Source: Bacteroidales bacterium
Lineage (GTDB): Bacteria; Bacteroidota; Bacteroidia; Bacteroidales; JAADJA01
NCBI GenBank assembly: GCA_021740645.1
Contig: JAIOZL010000027.1
Location: 1-64,000, forward strand
Length of the DNA stretch: 64,000 bases
Reading direction: 5' to 3'
Below, piece after piece: positions 9,011 through 18,295 of the stretch (its first letter is position 1; the number at the start of each line of letters is the position of its first letter). Both the position numbers and the translations under genes were made by a program. The notes beneath the pieces were generated by a model that saw only the letters and a program-made list of their open reading frames with translations, did no database searches and was not told where the DNA came from.

Positions 9011-11386
9011 ATGCGTCAAATACGTTTGTTAAAATGCATTTATTTTTCCCTGGTATTAAGTTTTATTTCCGGGAATTTTGTTTCACTTTCAGCTCAGGAA
9101 CTAACGCAGACCATCAAAGGAAAAATTACTGATATAGATCTGCAATTTCCACTGCCTGGGGCAACTATTATGATAATTGGATCAAATCCGATTATTGGTA
9201 GTTCAACGGATGTGGATGGTTATTTCAAGCTGGAAAATGTGCCGATTGGCCGTTACACCATTCAAATTAGTTATGTGGGTTATGCCCCTGCACTTGTGCG
9301 AGAGTTAGAAGTGGGTTCCGGGAAAGAAGTTGTTATTAATGTGGGATTAAAAGAGTCGCTGGTTAAATTAGACGAGGTGGTAGTAAAAGCTTCAAGGGAT
9401 AAAAAACAGCCCCTGAATTCAATGGCCATCATCAGCTCACGACAAATAAACATGGAAGAAGCCCGCAGATATGCCGGTGGATTTGATGATCCTGCAAGAC
9501 TTGCCACATCCTATGCAGGTGTTGCTGCCGGGAATATGAACAGTAATGGAATTGTTGTGAGAGGCAATGCTCCTAAGGGAGTACTCTGGCGACTGGAAGG
9601 ACTGGAAATAGCAAACCCAAGCCACTTTGCCAATCTTACTACATTTGGCGGAGGTGGCATCAGTTCACTTAGCGCACAAATGATTGACAATTCCGACTTT
9701 TATACTGCTGCCTTCCCTGCCGAATTTGGCAATGCCCTTTCAGGTGTTTTCGACCTGAAGCTGCGGTCGGGTAACCGGGATAACAGGGAACATACCTTTC
9801 AGGCTGGGTTAACCGGAATTGACCTTTCCTCTGAAGGTCCATATAAAAAAGGTAAAAACGCTACTTATCTATTCAATTACAGGTATTCAATGTTTGGGTT
9901 AATAAAACCCTTATTACCGGATAATGCCGGATTGATAACTTATCAGGATTTTTCATTTAAAACTGATTTCCCTACAAAAAAGGCGGGCATTTTCAGTTTT
10001 TGGGGTTTGGGATCCTCTGACAATTCAGGATCGGAAGTAAGCCTGGAACCAGAGGAATGGGAATTTGAGGAGGATCGGCTACAAGAAGATGCCAAAACAT
10101 CCATGAGCGCTGTTGGTTTATCCCATAAATTAATTTTAGGTGAAAAAAGTCTCCTCAATACTTCACTGGCATTTTCTGGTAGTGGGTTAAAAAATGAAGT
10201 TTCTAAAATGGATTTGGATAAAATTTTATACAAAACTGAAAACATCCATAATACCCTTTGGAATTATAACCTTTCTTCATACATAAATCATAAGTTAAAT
10301 GCTAATCATACAAACCGCACAGGGTTCTCGCTTAACATGCTAAATTACAATTTGTTTATACAAAATGCTCCCGATTTTAAAAATGAACTTCTAAGCATTT
10401 CAGATGAAACTGGAAAGAGTGAATTGGTTCAGGCCTTTACCCAATCACGATTCGACCTCAACAAAAAATGGTCACTCAATGCCGGATTTCATATTCAATA
10501 TTTTACCCTTAACAACAATTATTCAATTGAACCCCGACTGGGTGTTCGTTATTCCATTGGTAAAGGCCAGACCATTAGTTTAGGGTATGGCCTGCATAGC
10601 CGGCTCGAAATGCTTTTTGTTTATCTCGGACAGCAAGAAACTGAAAATGGTATTACAAGGCCAAATCAGGATCTAGACTTTACAAAAACTCATCATTTTG
10701 TAGCAGGATACGATAAGGCCATAGGGCAGGATATGAATATCAGGCTGGAGGCCTATTACCAACATTTGTTCAATATTCCGGTAGAGCCCGGCACTTCTTT
10801 CTCGATGATTAATGTAGACCAGAATTGGTTCATAAACCAAACCCTTAGTAATGAAGGAACAGGTGAAAATTATGGGATTGATTTTACCCTCGAGCGATTT
10901 ATGAGTATGGGATATTATTATATGTTCACCGCCTCACTATTTCATTCAGAATACAAAGGTGGAGACGGAATTACGAGGGATTCACGATTTAATAAGAATT
11001 TTGTTTTTAATGTTTTAGGAGGGAAAGAGTGGAAGGTAGGGCATGGAAATAAAAATAATTCCATTGGGGTCAATGGAAAATTCAGTATCAATGGCGGTGA
11101 CCGGCAGACTCCTGTAGATGAAGAAGCAACTTATTCCATTCGTGAGGTGGTTTATGATCAAACCCGAGCTTTTGAGGTACAAAAACCTACAGTTTTTTAT
11201 CTTCATTTAACTGTTAACTATAGGAAAAATAAACCCAACCATGCAAGTATCTGGAGCTTCCAAATTTTAAATGCATTAGGGGCCCCTGAATATTTTGGTT
11301 ATCGCTATAATTACATGGATGATAGTATCCAGCGTGATGAGCAAACCCTGGTCATTCCAAACATTAGTTATAAAATAGTATTTTAG
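9011..11386 (+). CDS. TonB-dependent outer-membrane receptor with carboxypeptidase-like regulatory domain
   Basis: 791 residues. A signal peptide (1-29, ending SLSAQ) precedes a carboxypeptidase-D-like regulatory domain (about 33-120: GKITDIDLQFPLPGATI, DVDGYFKLENVPIGRYTI), a plug domain (about 130-240, including GIVVRGNAPKGVLWRLEGLE) and a beta-barrel to the end (RLEAYYQHLFNIPVEPGTSF). This is the SusC/CirA-type architecture of energised importers, but no SusD partner is adjacent, so the substrate cannot be inferred. The 293-nt divergent upstream region (8718-9010) is very AT-rich and must carry promoters for this gene and the BNR cargo. I saw no other feature there. Confidence 0.88.
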   Translation: MRQIRLLKCIYFSLVLSFISGNFVSLSAQELTQTIKGKITDIDLQFPLPGATIMIIGSNPIIGSSTDVDGYFKLENVPIGRYTIQISYVGYAPALVRELEVGSGKEVVINVGLKESLVKLDEVVVKASRDKKQPLNSMAIISSRQINMEEARRYAGGFDDPARLATSYAGVAAGNMNSNGIVVRGNAPKGVLWRLEGLEIANPSHFANLTTFGGGGISSLSAQMIDNSDFYTAAFPAEFGNALSGVFDLKLRSGNRDNREHTFQAGLTGIDLSSEGPYKKGKNATYLFNYRYSMFGLIKPLLPDNAGLITYQDFSFKTDFPTKKAGIFSFWGLGSSDNSGSEVSLEPEEWEFEEDRLQEDAKTSMSAVGLSHKLILGEKSLLNTSLAFSGSGLKNEVSKMDLDKILYKTENIHNTLWNYNLSSYINHKLNANHTNRTGFSLNMLNYNLFIQNAPDFKNELLSISDETGKSELVQAFTQSRFDLNKKWSLNAGFHIQYFTLNNNYSIEPRLGVRYSIGKGQTISLGYGLHSRLEMLFVYLGQQETENGITRPNQDLDFTKTHHFVAGYDKAIGQDMNIRLEAYYQHLFNIPVEPGTSFSMINVDQNWFINQTLSNEGTGENYGIDFTLERFMSMGYYYMFTASLFHSEYKGGDGITRDSRFNKNFVFNVLGGKEWKVGHGNKNNSIGVNGKFSINGGDRQTPVDEEATYSIREVVYDQTRAFEVQKPTVFYLHLTVNYRKNKPNHASIWSFQILNALGAPEYFGYRYNYMDDSIQRDEQTLVIPNISYKIVF

Positions 11387-11515
11387 AAATCGGGTGCATC
11401 CCTTTTTTATCCATAGGAAAATAACTATTAATGGAGTATAAATTCTGATTATAATATTCCATAATATGGTTTTATCACTTACTTTTATTTTTTAAAGTAA
11501 AACGATAAAACAATC

Positions 11516-12931
11516 ATGCTTAACAATAGTGAATTTCGCAAACAAGCCCATCAGTTTGTGGATTGGATGGCTGACTTCCTTGAAAATATTGAAGAATTGC
11601 CTGTTAAGTCGCAGGTTATGCCAGGGGAAATCATTGATCAATTGCCGATTTCCCCACCTCTGGAACCCGAATCGATGGATACCATTTTTCATGATTTTCA
11701 GAAAATCATACTTCCGGGAATTACCCATTGGCAAAGCCCTAACTTTTTTGCCTATTTCCCGGCTAATTCAAGCTATCCTTCTTTATTAGCTGAAATGCTA
11801 ACTGCCACATTGGGCGCGCAGTGTATGGTTTGGGAAACTTCTCCAGCTGCCGCTGAACTGGAAGAATTAGTGCTCAACTGGATAAAAAAAATGATTGGGA
11901 TCCCTGAGAATTTTCATGGTGTGATTCAGGATACTGCTTCTACTGCGACGCTAACGGCATTGCTTACGGCTCGTGAAAAAATTTCTTCATATCGGATCAA
12001 TGAAAAAGGATTTGATGATAAAAAGTTTCGGGTTTATTGTTCTTCTGAGACTCACTCCTCCATAGAAAAAGGGGTTAAAATTGCCGGATTGGGGAAAGAA
12101 AACCTGGTAAAAATAGAAGTGGATGAAAACTTTGCCATCCAGACTGAGAAACTCGAAAAAGCCATTATTGAGGATATTCAAAATGGTTATATTCCGGTTT
12201 GTATTATAGCTTCCATTGGCACCACAGGATCAACTGCCATTGATCCCCTAAAACCACTTGGCGAAATAGCTGCCAAATATAAAATATGGTTGCATGTGGA
12301 TGCCGCCTTTGCAGGAACAGCCTTAATATTGGATGAATATAAGTGGATGATAGAGGGTATCGAACAAGCCGATAGTTTCGTTTTTAACCCACATAAGTGG
12401 ATGTTTACCAACTTTGATTGCTCGGCTTATTATGTAAAAGACAAAGATGCACTACTAAATACCTTTAGCATAAATCCTGAATATTTAAGAACTAAAACAG
12501 CAGGCCAGGTAAACGATTACCGAGACTGGGGAATACAATTGGGCCGCAGGTTCAGGGCTTTGAAACTCTGGTTTGTCATCAGGAATTATGGGATTAATGG
12601 ATTACAGGAAAAAATAAGGGAACATATTTCCCTTGCAAAAGAATTTGAACTCTGGGTAGATGAAAATGAGGATTTTGAATTGATAACTCCCCGCACGCTT
12701 AGCCTGGTTTGTTTCCGGTATAATCCTTCCGGAATTAAAAATGAAGAAGCGATAAACCAAATGAATGAAAAGCTGTTACATAGTATAAACAGTCAGGGTA
12801 AAATGTTTCTATCCCATACCAGGTTAAATGGGAAATATACTTTGCGGATGGTATTTGGCCAAACAAATGTAGAACGCAAGCATGTTAGCAGGGCAATAAA
12901 AATAATCGGGCAAACTTCAAAAATGATTTGA
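11516..12931 (+). CDS. PLP-dependent group II amino acid decarboxylase (aromatic-L-amino-acid decarboxylase-like)
   Basis: A 471-residue fold-type I PLP enzyme. The Schiff-base Lys is in FNPHKWMF (Lys294), the Asp that pairs with the pyridine nitrogen is in HVDAAFAG (Asp262), and the cofactor-stacking His is in SETHSS (His180). TSPAAAELEELVLNW and LGRRFRALKLWFVIRNYG are typical of the aromatic amino acid / DOPA / tryptophan decarboxylase branch rather than of glutamate decarboxylase. It would produce an aromatic amine and CO2. Transcribed alone, with 129 nt of AT-rich upstream DNA. Substrate specificity cannot be read from sequence. Confidence 0.88.
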   Translation: MLNNSEFRKQAHQFVDWMADFLENIEELPVKSQVMPGEIIDQLPISPPLEPESMDTIFHDFQKIILPGITHWQSPNFFAYFPANSSYPSLLAEMLTATLGAQCMVWETSPAAAELEELVLNWIKKMIGIPENFHGVIQDTASTATLTALLTAREKISSYRINEKGFDDKKFRVYCSSETHSSIEKGVKIAGLGKENLVKIEVDENFAIQTEKLEKAIIEDIQNGYIPVCIIASIGTTGSTAIDPLKPLGEIAAKYKIWLHVDAAFAGTALILDEYKWMIEGIEQADSFVFNPHKWMFTNFDCSAYYVKDKDALLNTFSINPEYLRTKTAGQVNDYRDWGIQLGRRFRALKLWFVIRNYGINGLQEKIREHISLAKEFELWVDENEDFELITPRTLSLVCFRYNPSGIKNEEAINQMNEKLLHSINSQGKMFLSHTRLNGKYTLRMVFGQTNVERKHVSRAIKIIGQTSKMI

Positions 12932-13002
12932 TTTAGATTATTCGGCCTGTAACGAAAACCTGTATTAAAGCGTCTGACAAATAATTAATGTGATTGAGAT
13001 TT

Positions 13003-13425
13003 ATGCGGTATTTATTCACCAGTTTTCTAATGATCTTATGTTTTGGAGCCTTCACAGCCCAAACAAATGTGAGTGACTACCTTTCGGTTGCCATTCGTTT
13101 TACAGAAACGGGTCAGTACGAGGCTGCCATAAAAGTTTTGAATAAACTGGAACAAATGGATAATAAAAATCCTGATGTATTTTATCTCCGCGGGATTAAC
13201 TTTTACCTAATAAAAGATTATAGTACAGCTATCAAAGATTTTGATAAAGTCCTTGAGCTCGACCCCCAGCATGCTGACGTCTATCTCTATCGGGCCAAAG
13301 CTAAAAAAGCGAATAATAACCTGATGGGCGCCCTGAGTGATTATAATAAAGCCAGGAATGGGAACTTCTCCCAAACAATTACTTCTCTTGCCGGAGATGT
13401 GATAAAATCAATTTTTACGAAATAA
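13003..13425 (+). CDS. Exported tetratricopeptide repeat protein
   Basis: 140 residues from ATG 13003; a TTG at 12994 is possible but less likely. A signal peptide (MRYLFTSFLMILCFGAFTAQ) is followed by about three TPR units, including AAIKVLNKLEQMDNKNPDVFY, YLRGINFYLIKDYSTAIKDF and LDPQHADVYLYRAKAKKANN. Likely a periplasmic scaffold protein. An inverted repeat CTGCAA/TTGCAG follows the stop. Convergent with lptB. No partner is evident from context. Confidence 0.78.
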   Translation: MRYLFTSFLMILCFGAFTAQTNVSDYLSVAIRFTETGQYEAAIKVLNKLEQMDNKNPDVFYLRGINFYLIKDYSTAIKDFDKVLELDPQHADVYLYRAKAKKANNNLMGALSDYNKARNGNFSQTITSLAGDVIKSIFTK

Positions 13426-13503
13426 GGCTGCAAAAGAATTCATTGCAGAGGTTTGGCAAAAAGGATAATTCAGATACCCAGTCATACCATTAATTTCCAA
13501 ACT

Positions 13504-13524
13504 ATAAAACCCCGACGGCCGGGT
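13504..13524 (-). terminator. Short GC hairpin terminator for lptB
   Basis: On the minus strand CCCG (13523-13520) pairs with CGGG (13514-13511) around a 5-nt loop, followed by GTTTTAT. The stem is short, and it lies immediately after the lptB stop. Confidence 0.4.
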
Positions 13525-13525
13525 A

Positions 13526-14269
13526 TTAAGGATTCTTCAACTCAGGTCTCCTAAGTTCGAAGTTTTTCCCAAGATAAACCCGCCGGACATGTTCATCAGC
13601 TGCCAGTTCTTCAGCAGTCCCCTGTTTTAAAATAGACCCTTCAAACAATAAATAAGCACGGTCTGTAATGGATAGCGTCTCATGAACGTTATGATCAGTG
13701 ATCAGTACTCCAATATTTTTTTCCTTTAGTTTGGCAACAATTGCTTGAATATCCTCAACAGCAATAGGATCAACGCCGGCAAATGGTTCATCCAATAAAA
13801 TGAATTTTGGATCCACAGCTAGTGCCCTTGCAATTTCAGTTCTCCGTCTTTCACCTCCGGAAAGTTGTATCCCCTGGCTTTTACGGACATGGGTCAGGCC
13901 AAACTCATCTATCAGATTTTCAAGCCGATCTTTTTGTTGCTCTTTTGTTAAATCTGTAAATTCCAGCACTGCCTTAATGTTATCCTCCACACTAAGGTTC
14001 CTGAACACTGAAGCTTCCTGAGGTAAGTACCCGATTCCTCGTTGGGAACGCTTGTACATTGGCTCTTCAGTAATTTCAATATCTTCCAGGTAAATTTTCC
14101 CTTCAAGGGGCTTTATTAATCCCACGATCATATAAAAAGTGGTTGTTTTACCTGCACCATTTGGACCTAATAACCCTACAATTTCACCATTCTTTAGCTC
14201 AACAGTTACTTTTTTTACAACCGTACGCTTGCCATATTTTTTAACCAGATTATCTGTCCTTAAGATCAT
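13526..14269 (-). CDS. lptB: LPS export ABC transporter ATP-binding protein
   Basis: About 247 residues from ATG 14269 ([13 protein letters not shown]); the open frame to 14290 adds seven unlikely residues. Walker A is GPNGAGKTT, the Q-loop region [18 protein letters not shown] is diagnostic of LptB, the signature is LSGGERRR and Walker B is [13 protein letters not shown], with the switch His in ITDHNVHET. As a dimer with LptFG it powers lipopolysaccharide extraction from the inner membrane. It follows kdsD and a DUF5686 gene on the same strand, so two envelope-LPS functions lie together (kdsD makes the KDO precursor). Confidence 0.95.
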   Translation of the reverse strand: MILRTDNLVKKYGKRTVVKKVTVELKNGEIVGLLGPNGAGKTTTFYMIVGLIKPLEGKIYLEDIEITEEPMYKRSQRGIGYLPQEASVFRNLSVEDNIKAVLEFTDLTKEQQKDRLENLIDEFGLTHVRKSQGIQLSGGERRRTEIARALAVDPKFILLDEPFAGVDPIAVEDIQAIVAKLKEKNIGVLITDHNVHETLSITDRAYLLFEGSILKQGTAEELAADEHVRRVYLGKNFELRRPELKNP

Positions 14270-14287
14270 AACGTTGGAAATAAGTGT

Positions 14288-14295
14288 CAAAGATA
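14288..14295 (-). promoter_or_regulatory. Candidate -7 promoter element for lptB
   Basis: TATCTTTG on the minus strand matches the Bacteroidota -7 consensus TAnnTTTG and lies 18 nt before the lptB ATG. No clear -33 element was found. Confidence 0.45.
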
Positions 14296-14355
14296 AATAT
14301 TTTGCAGCATCAGGTTGAGAATTCCTCCGCTTAAAATTAGCAACACCTTAAATCC

Positions 14356-16830
14356 CTAAAAAGTAAAATATAAAGAAAGAAATAAAGCGAATTTATTGGA
14401 ATTATTGTTGTCAAGGTGTGAAAGGCGCCAGATCCCATCAATCCGAACAACCTTAAAAATATTTTCAATGCCTACCCCTGCTTCAATATAGGGTTTCTCA
14501 AGAGTATGAGTTATATCGGGTAACTCATTGTAATTTTTATTTGCATCACTTAAAGTACCTATCACTCCTTTCAAAAAACCGACTTCACGCCATTTGAGTT
14601 TGCGCATAAGCGGAATATGGTTGAGGAAAAACCCATCAAAATGGTGTGTATAATACATACTAACATATTCATCGCTCACGAACTCAAAAAAGTTCATCAG
14701 GTTAAATGCGTACTCATCGAAAAGGAATGTTTCATTGCCCGGATGAAGTTCAAGAAGAGGAAAGGGTAAAGTTCCCCAAATCTTACCAGCTTCGAGGTTA
14801 TATTTCGACCAGCCGATATTCAAAATATTAAACCAGTGCCTGATACCAATAGCTGCCCTGTGATATTCATACTGGCTGCCAAAAGCATTGGGAATGCCAT
14901 AGGAATATTTAAATCCTATAATAGGGTATTTGGTACCTACACTTACCCGCTCAAAATCACTCATTAAAAACTTTTCGTTATAAGCAAACCGGCCTTCAAA
15001 ACCTACTTCAGTAGTTGTGATCTTATCTAAGATATAAGCGTCTCCCAGGCTATTATTAACCTCCACTTTTGCATTTCCGATCGGAATAATATCTTTATGC
15101 ATAAAGTTGATTTTATTGATAAACCCACTAAACCATTCATGCTCATAATAAAACTTATATTCATTGGTTAAAGATAGTTTGTCGGCAGGATTTCGCCGGA
15201 ATAAGGCCGCAAAGAAAAAATCTTCACGGAATGCATTTGGGCTGTTTCCTAATTGTTCAATATCGTAGCGATAATTTGCGCCAAAAGCTCTTCGTGGATT
15301 ATTATTAGGTAAATATAAAAAACCAATTCCATATTTAAAGCGGTCATCTTTTTCACCGTAGGCTATATGTCCACTTAAACGGAATTGCTCATTAAATTTG
15401 GAAGTGGTTCTCCCACCCACCCTGATCCTGGCCCCTTCAATTGCATTAAAACTCAGCAGGGAAGCGTAGGGCCCGAATTCAAACTTGTTTCTTTCGTAAT
15501 AGCCCGTTACTATTGTCTCTACAATATCCACCCAGGTTTTAAATGCCGGGAGGTTCTGAAGGGTATCAATCATCTGATAAATTGTCTTTTCATCTTTTGT
15601 TAAAACTTCGTGGCGATGCTCCTCCCAAAAGCTTTCTTCCTGCTTGTATGCTTTATCCTGAACAACTACATCTGTAGGGGTGGAATAAAATTTCTTTTCC
15701 AGTAACTGGTTAAATTTAAAATTGCGGTATGTGGTCGATTTTTTTCCAAAAAAACCAAGAAGTGTATAATTATCCTCTAACACATTAAAATCGCCAATAC
15801 CCATATCTTTGACTACCATCCAGTATTTATCCTCTATATATTCGAACTCCTGTATCATAACAAGGTCGTTGATATAGTTAATATTGGCGTCTTCAGCGAT
15901 TTTAAGCTCGAAAGATTTTATGGCATAAGTAGTATCATGGACCCAAAAATGGCCGGTAAAAGTGAGTTCCTGTTTTCTCCGGGGTTTAAACATAATTTTA
16001 TAGCACCACTTATCCGCAAAATAATTACTATCGACCAGGTAATATTTGTAGGAATTAATCCCAAAATCAGCAATGGGGCTCACAAAATTCTTTTGAAATA
16101 TGGTGATGTAGTTATCATAAATATTATATTGTTGGAACATATTTCCTAAAAACTGAAGCGCACTTTCATTTTCAATCCCAGAAATTTTCGCAGCTTTTAT
16201 CACTTCCTTTTCTGAACGGGGATCTTTTCTAAAATAGAAGTCGGATAATGATTCTGACAAAAAAATTGGGAGGTAGGTTTTACCATTCACTGCTGAGGTA
16301 TCTACATAATCGAAAATGAATTTGAAAGGTTTTAGGATTTTCCGGTTTTTGAATTTTTCAGAAATATTATTGGCATCAATTTCAATTTTATTATACGTTT
16401 CGTATTGATATGCATCAAACTCTTTTTTCGTGTTTTTATCTTTATTGGCAATTATTTTCCGGAGCAAAATTTCAGCAGGATTTTCCCCCGCCAGTATAAC
16501 TACTTCCGGAAGATTAAAATTCTTCTCCTCTAATTCAAAATTTATCGTTTGAAATATTCCCTTGCGAACAATTGTAGATTTTTTATAATAACCCATGACA
16601 GAGGCAACCAGCGTATCCGTTGGGGTTTTCGTATCAATTGAAAAATTACCATCAAAATCTGAAGTCACCCCAATAGTTGTTCCCTGAAAATAAATATTGG
16701 CAAATGGGATAGGCTCATGAGTAACTTTATCTGAAACAATACCCATGATTTTGGTTTCCTGGCCAAAACCAGCAGACACAAAAATAATCAGCGTAACAAA
16801 AAGGAAATATATTGTGTTTTTATTCAGCAT
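14356..16830 (-). CDS. DUF5686 family outer-membrane protein with carboxypeptidase-like regulatory domain
   Basis: About 824 residues from ATG 16830 (MLNKNTIYFLFVTLIIF). The signal peptide ends near SAGFGQ, then a carboxypeptidase-D-like domain (IMGIVSDKVTHEPIPFANIY, DFDGNFSIDT, about 28-110), then the long DUF5686 region beginning at AEILLRKIIANKDKN, which contains periplasmic and outer-membrane beta-barrel-like segments up to the C-terminus (FALFLSLYFTF, ending in Phe as barrel proteins do). Family function is unknown; it is widespread in Bacteroidota. It sits between kdsD and lptB on one strand, but gaps of 86 and 159 nt leave cotranscription uncertain. Confidence 0.85.
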   Translation of the reverse strand: MLNKNTIYFLFVTLIIFVSAGFGQETKIMGIVSDKVTHEPIPFANIYFQGTTIGVTSDFDGNFSIDTKTPTDTLVASVMGYYKKSTIVRKGIFQTINFELEEKNFNLPEVVILAGENPAEILLRKIIANKDKNTKKEFDAYQYETYNKIEIDANNISEKFKNRKILKPFKFIFDYVDTSAVNGKTYLPIFLSESLSDFYFRKDPRSEKEVIKAAKISGIENESALQFLGNMFQQYNIYDNYITIFQKNFVSPIADFGINSYKYYLVDSNYFADKWCYKIMFKPRRKQELTFTGHFWVHDTTYAIKSFELKIAEDANINYINDLVMIQEFEYIEDKYWMVVKDMGIGDFNVLEDNYTLLGFFGKKSTTYRNFKFNQLLEKKFYSTPTDVVVQDKAYKQEESFWEEHRHEVLTKDEKTIYQMIDTLQNLPAFKTWVDIVETIVTGYYERNKFEFGPYASLLSFNAIEGARIRVGGRTTSKFNEQFRLSGHIAYGEKDDRFKYGIGFLYLPNNNPRRAFGANYRYDIEQLGNSPNAFREDFFFAALFRRNPADKLSLTNEYKFYYEHEWFSGFINKINFMHKDIIPIGNAKVEVNNSLGDAYILDKITTTEVGFEGRFAYNEKFLMSDFERVSVGTKYPIIGFKYSYGIPNAFGSQYEYHRAAIGIRHWFNILNIGWSKYNLEAGKIWGTLPFPLLELHPGNETFLFDEYAFNLMNFFEFVSDEYVSMYYTHHFDGFFLNHIPLMRKLKWREVGFLKGVIGTLSDANKNYNELPDITHTLEKPYIEAGVGIENIFKVVRIDGIWRLSHLDNNNSNKFALFLSLYFTF

Positions 16831-16989
16831 ATATAACAGCAAGTTTACACTCGTAATTAAAACTAAAAAATCAGAATAGAACGTATCCTATTCCGTAGAA
16901 ATTTATCAAATTGATATACCTACCACTCAAAAAAGAAAAACAATAATAGAATTTTGCGTTAAAGTAAGCCATTACAAATCAAAATGGTA

Positions 16990-17955
16990 CTACAAAATAC
17001 CTTCATTTAGGATATCATGCAGGTGAATAACCCCTACATATTTAGTGCCATCCATAACCAGCAACTGGGTAATATTGTGGTTTCTCATAATGCTTAAAGC
17101 ATCCACCACCAGTGTATTTATATCTAAAGTTTTAGGGTTTGAGGTCATTATATCGGAAGCGCTGATATTTTCTATTGAATCATTCTTCTCAAGCATTCGC
17201 CGAATATCGCCATCTGTAATCATCCCTACAAGTTTTCCATTATCCATAACTGCTGTAGCACCCAATCGTTTACCGGAAATTTCAATAATGGCTGTTTTTA
17301 CATTGTCTGAAATGCTAACCTTAGGTGTTTCATTCTTTCCTGATAAATCACCTACCTTCAAATATAGTTTTTTCCCTAAAGCTCCACCCGGGTGAAGTTT
17401 AGCAAAGTCAGACACACTAAAACCTCTGCATTCTAATAAAGCCACAGCAAGGGCATCACCCATAACCAATTGAGCGGTGGTACTTGAAGTAGGCGCCAAA
17501 TTATTAGGGCATGCTTCCTTATCAACTGTTGTATTAATGATAAAATCAGCTTGTTGGGCCAGGAAAGAATCCAAATTGCCGGTAAAAGCCACCAGTTTAT
17601 TTCCTCTGCTTTTTAATAAAGGAACCAGCACTTTTATTTCGGGGGTGTTTCCACTATTGGATAAACAAATAATGATATCCTCCTTACGAATGGCACCCAG
17701 GTCGCCATGAATAGCATCCGCAGCATGCATAAAAACGGATGGTGTTCCTGTAGAATTTAAGGTGGATACAATCTTGTTGGCAATATTTGCACTCTTACCT
17801 ATTCCCGTTATTACTACTCTTCCGGTTGAATTAAGAATTTCTTCAACCGTATGTGCAAAATTTATATCTACCTGGTTTTTCAAAGCCTCAATAGCTCTAA
17901 GTTCCTTTTCAATGGTTGAAATCCCAATATTTACTATTTCAGATTGTGTTTTCAA
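16990..17955 (-). CDS. kdsD: Arabinose-5-phosphate isomerase (KpsF/GutQ family)
   Basis: 321 residues with the standard order: SIS domain (about 35-170; GRVVITGIGKSANIANKI, ICLSNSGNTPEI, and APTSSTTAQLVMGDALAVALL), then two CBS domains (about 205-320; KLVGMITDGDIRRML and YVGVIHLHDILNEGIL). It interconverts ribulose-5-phosphate and arabinose-5-phosphate for KDO synthesis. The frame opens at TTG 17955; the next in-frame ATG would remove part of the first helix. Divergent from recQ. Confidence 0.94.
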   Translation of the reverse strand: MKTQSEIVNIGISTIEKELRAIEALKNQVDINFAHTVEEILNSTGRVVITGIGKSANIANKIVSTLNSTGTPSVFMHAADAIHGDLGAIRKEDIIICLSNSGNTPEIKVLVPLLKSRGNKLVAFTGNLDSFLAQQADFIINTTVDKEACPNNLAPTSSTTAQLVMGDALAVALLECRGFSVSDFAKLHPGGALGKKLYLKVGDLSGKNETPKVSISDNVKTAIIEISGKRLGATAVMDNGKLVGMITDGDIRRMLEKNDSIENISASDIMTSNPKTLDINTLVVDALSIMRNHNITQLLVMDGTKYVGVIHLHDILNEGIL

Positions 17956-18295
17956 TGATTACAAAAATTTGTCGAGGTAAAGATACAAACATTAAAAAAA
18001 ACAGATATCTTAATAAAAACTTCACAATAGAATGTTGGCTGGTGTTTCATAACACTTTATACTTGCAAACTTTTTTTCAAAAAAAATGGAAGAAAATTTA
18101 ATATTTGGCGAATGTTGAAAAAAGTATTCTTATCTTTATAAGAATATTAAAGTGAGAATCCTTTTGAAAATGATTATTTTGATTTGTTTATCAAAAAATA
18201 TTTTCCATAAATTTGTATAAGGCATCGCATTTATCAGGATTTTTCATTACTGGAAATTTCCTAGCTTATAATTGATTTTTTTAGATTGCATAGAA
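17956..18295. other. Divergent AT-rich intergenic region, kdsD/recQ
   Basis: A 340-nt region with no open frame I would support. It should contain outward promoters for kdsD and recQ. A box matching the -7 consensus is listed for recQ; on the kdsD side the nearest match is TATCTTTA, one base off. No structured RNA was recognised. Confidence 0.6.
18208..18215 (+). promoter_or_regulatory. Candidate recQ promoter (-7 box)
   Basis: TAAATTTG fits TAnnTTTG, and a TTTG at 18183-18186 lies 21 nt upstream, near the expected -33 position. This implies a 5' leader of about 75 nt. Confidence 0.5.

Noticed and set aside
8775-9032. 85-codon open frame in the divergent region before the TonB-dependent receptor
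   Set aside because: It overlaps the receptor start and sits in the promoter region; composition is Lys/Asn/Leu-rich without any recognisable feature.
9280-9625. Minus-strand open frames inside the TonB-dependent receptor
   Set aside because: Antisense to the plug domain of a complete receptor gene.
11387-11420. Terminator after the TonB-dependent receptor (GGGTGCATCCC then TTTTTT)
   Set aside because: Only three base pairs can form; too weak to annotate.
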